Shown here: positions 60,345 through 64,000 of the stretch, in pieces
Layout of the letters: the number at the start of each line of letters is the position of its first letter
Numbering within the stretch: position 1 is the first letter of the stretch
Assembly (NCBI GenBank): GCA_964036195.1
Contig: OZ038457.1
Coordinates: forward strand, 22,285,147 to 22,349,146
DNA: 64,000 nucleotides
Direction of reading: 5' to 3'
Source of the DNA: Sphaerolaimus hirsutus
Taxonomy: Eukaryota; Nematoda; Chromadorea; Monhysterida; Sphaerolaimidae
Notes under the pieces: model-generated
What the model was told of the DNA's origin: nothing
Databases searched by the model: none
What the model saw: the letters and a program-made list of their open reading frames with translations, nothing else
Made by a program: the position numbers and the translations under genes

Positions 60345-61426
60345 TTTAGCTTTCAGTAGTGGAAAACTTGATGGAAACATGTCACCATTTTTGGCCATTT
60401 CAGTTTTCAAAAATATCAGGGTGAAAACTAGTGTGTGTAGGCACAATATTTACCTGCTTCGAATACAATTTTAACCCAATAATGCTCTACATGAACAGAG
60501 AGATTTTCTGGAGAAAATCACTCGCAAATTTCTCTTGCACAGATTACATGTTTTAGTATAAAGCGCAATAATTGCACCACAATGTATCAAGTATGAGTGA
60601 TTTTCTCAGTGATTTTTTTTCAAATTTAAAAAATATATATAAATATATCACTCAGAATTTGGAAAAAATATAAATATATATAAATCACGGGTTATTTATA
60701 TTTATTGTGATTTTTAAAAATATAAATCACGGGTTATTTTTCGAATGCTAGTTGTGAGGTGGCATTTTGTATTTTGACCCTCTGGAGGTCCTGGATATAT
60801 GCATCTAATTGCTCCTCCCAAGGGAAGATACCTAAAATTTGGTTGTTGTTTTTTGGGTGGGGGGAGGGCTTGCGTGGTTCAATATATAGGCTTTTTCAAG
60901 GTATGGAACAAAGAAAATGGGAAACAAATCATATAAATTACTGATCTTGAAGGTGAAAATATTTTTAAAAATGTGAAAATTTGCAATTTTGAGCAATCAT
61001 GTTTCAATCACAACAATGAAAGATACAACAAGGCACTAGTTCTGCAAATTGGCAGCTTGGAACTTAAGCAACATGACAGAAAACTTTCTATAGAATTCAA
61101 CAGACACTCGAGTTTTTGTAAAATTTTACTAAAATTGTACAAAAATTCAAATTATTGTACAATTTTACAAAAATTTTACAAAAATTCGAATTTTAGTAAA
61201 ATTGTATTTTTATTTTATTAATTTTACATTTTATTTTATTTTTTTTATTCTCTAATTTTCCATTTTATTTTTATTTTATTTTAATTTTTTTCTGAGATTT
61301 TGCCAACCCTGAACACGACGGAGAAACATTCAAATAAACTAAATATAATTCCTGAAAATCAATGTCTGATTTTATTCACTTCAACAGTGAATCCCCGAGA
61401 AGGCTCGATTTATTTTCCATCTGGCA

Positions 61427-61592
61427 TATCGTATTTCTTCTAATACAACGGCATACCTCTAATATAAGGGCACCTCCAATAGAACGGCGGGTTTTGACGC
61501 GTTTTTGCACTCACGCCAAGAATAGAACGACAGGTACAAAAATGTTTTCGAAAAAAATAGAACGGCGCTCTTCTATCAGAACGAATACGGTA
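61427..61592. mobile_element. TACCGTATT/CTTCTAATAGAACGG-type TIR element
   Basis: Left TATCGTATTTCTTCTAATAC; inverted right TACCGTATTCGTTCTGATAG; AATAGAACGGC repeats between. Only 44 bp from the other-family element at 61637. Confidence 0.78.
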
Positions 61593-61636
61593 TAAGTATA
61601 CAGACATCAAACGTATACAACACTGGGTGCATCAAA

Positions 61637-62056
61637 TACCGTATTTCCTCGAAATACCCCCAGGGGGTTCATTTTTTCAGAGTGAGAATTTTGAGGGGGG
61701 TTAAACGAGGGGGGTATTTCGAGGGGTGGGTTTATTTTTTCGCCAGAAATTTTTGGAAATCCCAGTACTAAAGTGTCCTTTGAAACGTACGCAGACGTCG
61801 AAAAATGCAAAAAAAATCGCTATTTATAAGACTCTAAAAGACTTGTACTTGTAAATATAAGTGTGTAGACGTATAAACACTGTTCTCACATAACAGAGTC
61901 ATTATTTTTAACGTGTGTTCTGCATTGCCAGGATGACAAACCGCAGCCTTTGTCATTTACGTTCTCTATACACTAAATTTGGGGGGTATTTCGCGGGGGG
62001 AGGGGTTATAGTTCATAGTGTCCATTTTGAGGGGGGTATTTGGAGGAAATACGGTA
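61637..62056. mobile_element. TACCGTATT/CCTCGAAATA-type TIR element
   Basis: Left TACCGTATTTCCTCGAAATA; inverted right TACCGTATTTCCTCCAAATA. Interior like 12126-12562. Confidence 0.8.
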
Positions 62057-62205
62057 GATAAATGCACCAGGAAAAAGTAACTAATAGTCATTAGACAGTC
62101 AATAACGTTCAGTTTTGTAGGTTGAAAGACAGTTTCATCAATCGCATATTTTTACACGAAAACATGGACATCCCCAACAACATCAAAAGTATCATACAAA
62201 CTATT

Positions 62206-63614
62206 TTAGCGTCGAAGTTTATTTTTCGGCGGTTGACTTTCACCAGCGGACACGTTGATAGGGATTTTCTTCAACATGCATTCAATCAGCTGTTTGCCAA
62301 AGCGATATTTTTCCGCCAATGCGCCAATATCATCGGACGTTTCAGCACTGACACAGGTCAACATGTCAGCGACGATGTCCGCCTGCAGTTTTGCGGAAAT
62401 CAACTTGGTAACAAACAAACGTGATAACAAATGGTGGGTGGAGATCATGGCAGAAATGGTATAACACTGCTCAACCATTTGCCAGGGGTAGGAAAGGGGT
62501 GTGGGGGGGGGGGTTACCCCCCCCCCCCCAAAGCGCCAAGCTATCTATCCCGGAGGCTACTATTTTGGGCTACTATCCCCTAAACCCCCCCCCCTAAAAA
62601 AAAAATCAGCCAGCTATCTACCTATCTGGAGCGATTTTTGAGAAACACTACCCCAATTTTCGCTCAAGATCGCTATTTTTCATACCTTGTATAGATTTTC
62701 ACCTCCAAAATCACTAGTTCATGCACCTAACTGTATTTTTTCAGCTATTTTTAGTACTATATGTACTTATATACCCATTTTTCACCTACTTTTAGCGATT
62801 TTTCTCCCTTTTTCTTCCTTCTATGCCTATATATTGAACCCCCGCGAACCCCCCCCCCCAGAAAAATTTCCAGCTATCCATCTCTCCGGAGGAAGGATTT
62901 GCTATCTATCCAACCCCCTGGAGGGTCGAAATCTAGAAGACCACTGCCATTTGCAAATGCAAAAAACGCACGATCCCAAATTCTCGCATCACCCATCTGC
63001 ACCAACCTTGAGCTGTTGCAGATGGTAGACCTCAGCCAAGTTGAGCAGCTGCACCACCTCGGCGCTGTTGTCCGCGTAGCGCAGCATGTACTCGCCTGCG
63101 CGAAAATCTACTGTAGTCTATTACTCAATTGTTCACTGATAGTTAACCACCGTATATTCTTGAATGCTCCCCCAACGTTACACCAAATTTGGTGTTGATT
63201 TCCAGAATTGTAAACCTTTTTACTAGTACTGTCTATTTACCGCACTTTTTTCAAAGTATACAAAAACATAAAGTATTTATTTTTTACTCACCACCTGAGC
63301 ACAGAACGATTGGCAAAATTGTCTACTTTTACTCATGATGAATAAACATGTGTAAACGAAACCTAGTAAATAAATAAGGACTAATTACTGTTCCACCAAC
63401 TGACTAAAACTGATTTGAAAAAGCATGCGGCAACCGTAAACAGACCGCAGTAAATGGCGCGAATGAATTCCCTCACGGCGGGGCTGCCCGTGTCCACGAA
63501 GGTGTACTTGCCCTGCGCCAGGTCCGGGAAGCGCCCACTGTTGCCCGACGAACCCTGCCCGCTGAAAATCTGCCCGAATGTGGGCACCCGCAGCACCAGG
63601 GCCTCCCTGTGAAC
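62206..63614 (-). CDS. BTB/POZ-domain protein, gene 2 (3' part; continues past right edge)
   Basis: Exons in the window: 63446-63614 (VHREALVLRVPTFGQIF.. to AIYC), 63007-63095 (EYMLRYADNSAEVVQLLNLA..), 62206-62382 (ADIVADMLTCVSAETSDDIG.. stop after KNKLRR). The first two have exactly the lengths (169 and 89 nt) and phases of gene 1 exons 3 and 4. The last exon is uninterrupted across the site where gene 1 carries a MITE, and its C-terminus (ECMLKKIPINVS...) is longer than and different from gene 1 (DYIYFD). Upstream exons for the N-terminal region must lie beyond 64000. The role is as for gene 1. Confidence 0.8.
62470..62970. repeat. C-homopolymer and CAGCTATCTATC repeat in BTB gene 2 intron
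   Basis: Poly-G/poly-C hairpin, then GCTATCTATCC(C)GGAG motifs repeated several times. The same motif family is at 39200-39320 and 63870-63990. Probably one more non-autonomous element family. Confidence 0.6.
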
Positions 63615-63624
63615 CTGCAGTGAA

Positions 63625-63861
63625 CCCCTTTGGCCAATCCCGCAAAATGAGAAGTGAGACGTGAAATGGCAAAGGCGAAGTAAAAGCGCAAAGGCGAGGT
63701 GAATTGGCAAGTGAAACGGCAAAAGCGAAGAGAAATTACTTTTTATTCATATTTTTTTACTTCGCTTTTGTCAATTCACTTGCCGTTTCACTTCACCTTT
63801 GCGCTTTTACTTCGCCTTTGCCATTTCATCTCTCACTTCTCATTTTGCGGAACTGGCACCA
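63625..63861. mobile_element. GCCAGTTCCGCAA MITE next to a BTB gene 2 exon
   Basis: TTGGCCAATCCCGCAAAATG on the left and CATTTTGCGGAACTGGCACC on the right; near-palindromic GCGAAGTAAAAGCG arms. Its left end is about 10 bp from the acceptor of exon 63446-63614, so it fills the 3' end of that intron. Confidence 0.75.
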
Positions 63862-64000
63862 CCAGGTAGGGGTATCCAATTTGGGGGGGTGTTGGGGGTT
63901 ACCCCCCAAATTGGCCAACTATTTGTCTTTGGCAGAGAAGGCCCATTGGTCAGCTATCTATCCGGAGCGCAATTTGTCAGGCTCATATCCCCTGAAGAAT

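Noticed and set aside
1..64000. CRISPR arrays, rRNA and tRNA genes
   Set aside because: The regular repeats are satellites and transposon cores, without spacer structure; no rRNA core sequence or convincing cloverleaf with A/B boxes was noticed by eye.

Overview
This is an animal nuclear genome window: many short exons, GT-AG introns, spaced genes and a heavy load of non-autonomous DNA transposons. A 200-base run of N marks an assembly gap. Every gene I could support lies on the minus strand. The landmark is a complete muscle myosin heavy chain gene (20193-42085; 36 coding exons, 1957 codons plus stop when conceptually spliced). Its Gly/Lys-rich loop 2, HPHFVRC motif, length and rod exons look closest to nematode body-wall myosins of the UNC-54/MYO type. 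It has none of the mutually exclusive exon cassettes typical of insect Mhc. A nematode (perhaps a repeat-rich enoplean) is my best guess, but this is inference from protein resemblance only.

Layout. 1-9.2 kb holds no gene I can support; it is mostly TIR elements, including two hAT-type insertions. 9.26-16.93 kb (probably extending to 18.9 kb) holds a divergent GSK3-family protein kinase, with a 338-bp satellite array in one intron. 18.9-20.2 kb is the myosin 3' flank. 20.2-42.1 kb is the myosin gene. 42.1-49.9 kb is intergenic and full of nested transposons. 49.9-57.1 kb holds a BTB-domain gene whose largest intron contains a 2.3-kb inverted-repeat element, two nested hAT insertions and the N gap. 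57.1-62.2 kb is transposon-rich. 62.2-63.6 kb holds the last three exons of a second, paralogous BTB gene that continues past the right edge.

The most interesting signal is that some introns are themselves small TIR elements. One family, with termini resembling GTGCCA..CC.AGACC.TGTAAAATG, forms a myosin intron (22549-22751), a kinase intron (11062-11328) and an insertion splitting BTB gene 1 (50001-50195). The paralogous BTB gene 2 is uninterrupted at that same codon, so it gives an empty-site control for intron gain. A second TIR family fills another kinase intron (10043-10541). At all four junctions a short flanking repeat ends exactly at the 3' boundary. Where that repeat ends in AG the intron is canonical. 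Where it ends in GG or TG the reading frame is restored only by a non-canonical 3' splice site. This fits an introner-like mechanism in which the target-site duplication supplies the acceptor.

I found no intact transposase, rRNA, CRISPR or convincing tRNA. Exon borders come from splice motifs, phase agreement and protein-family resemblance by eye; no search was run.
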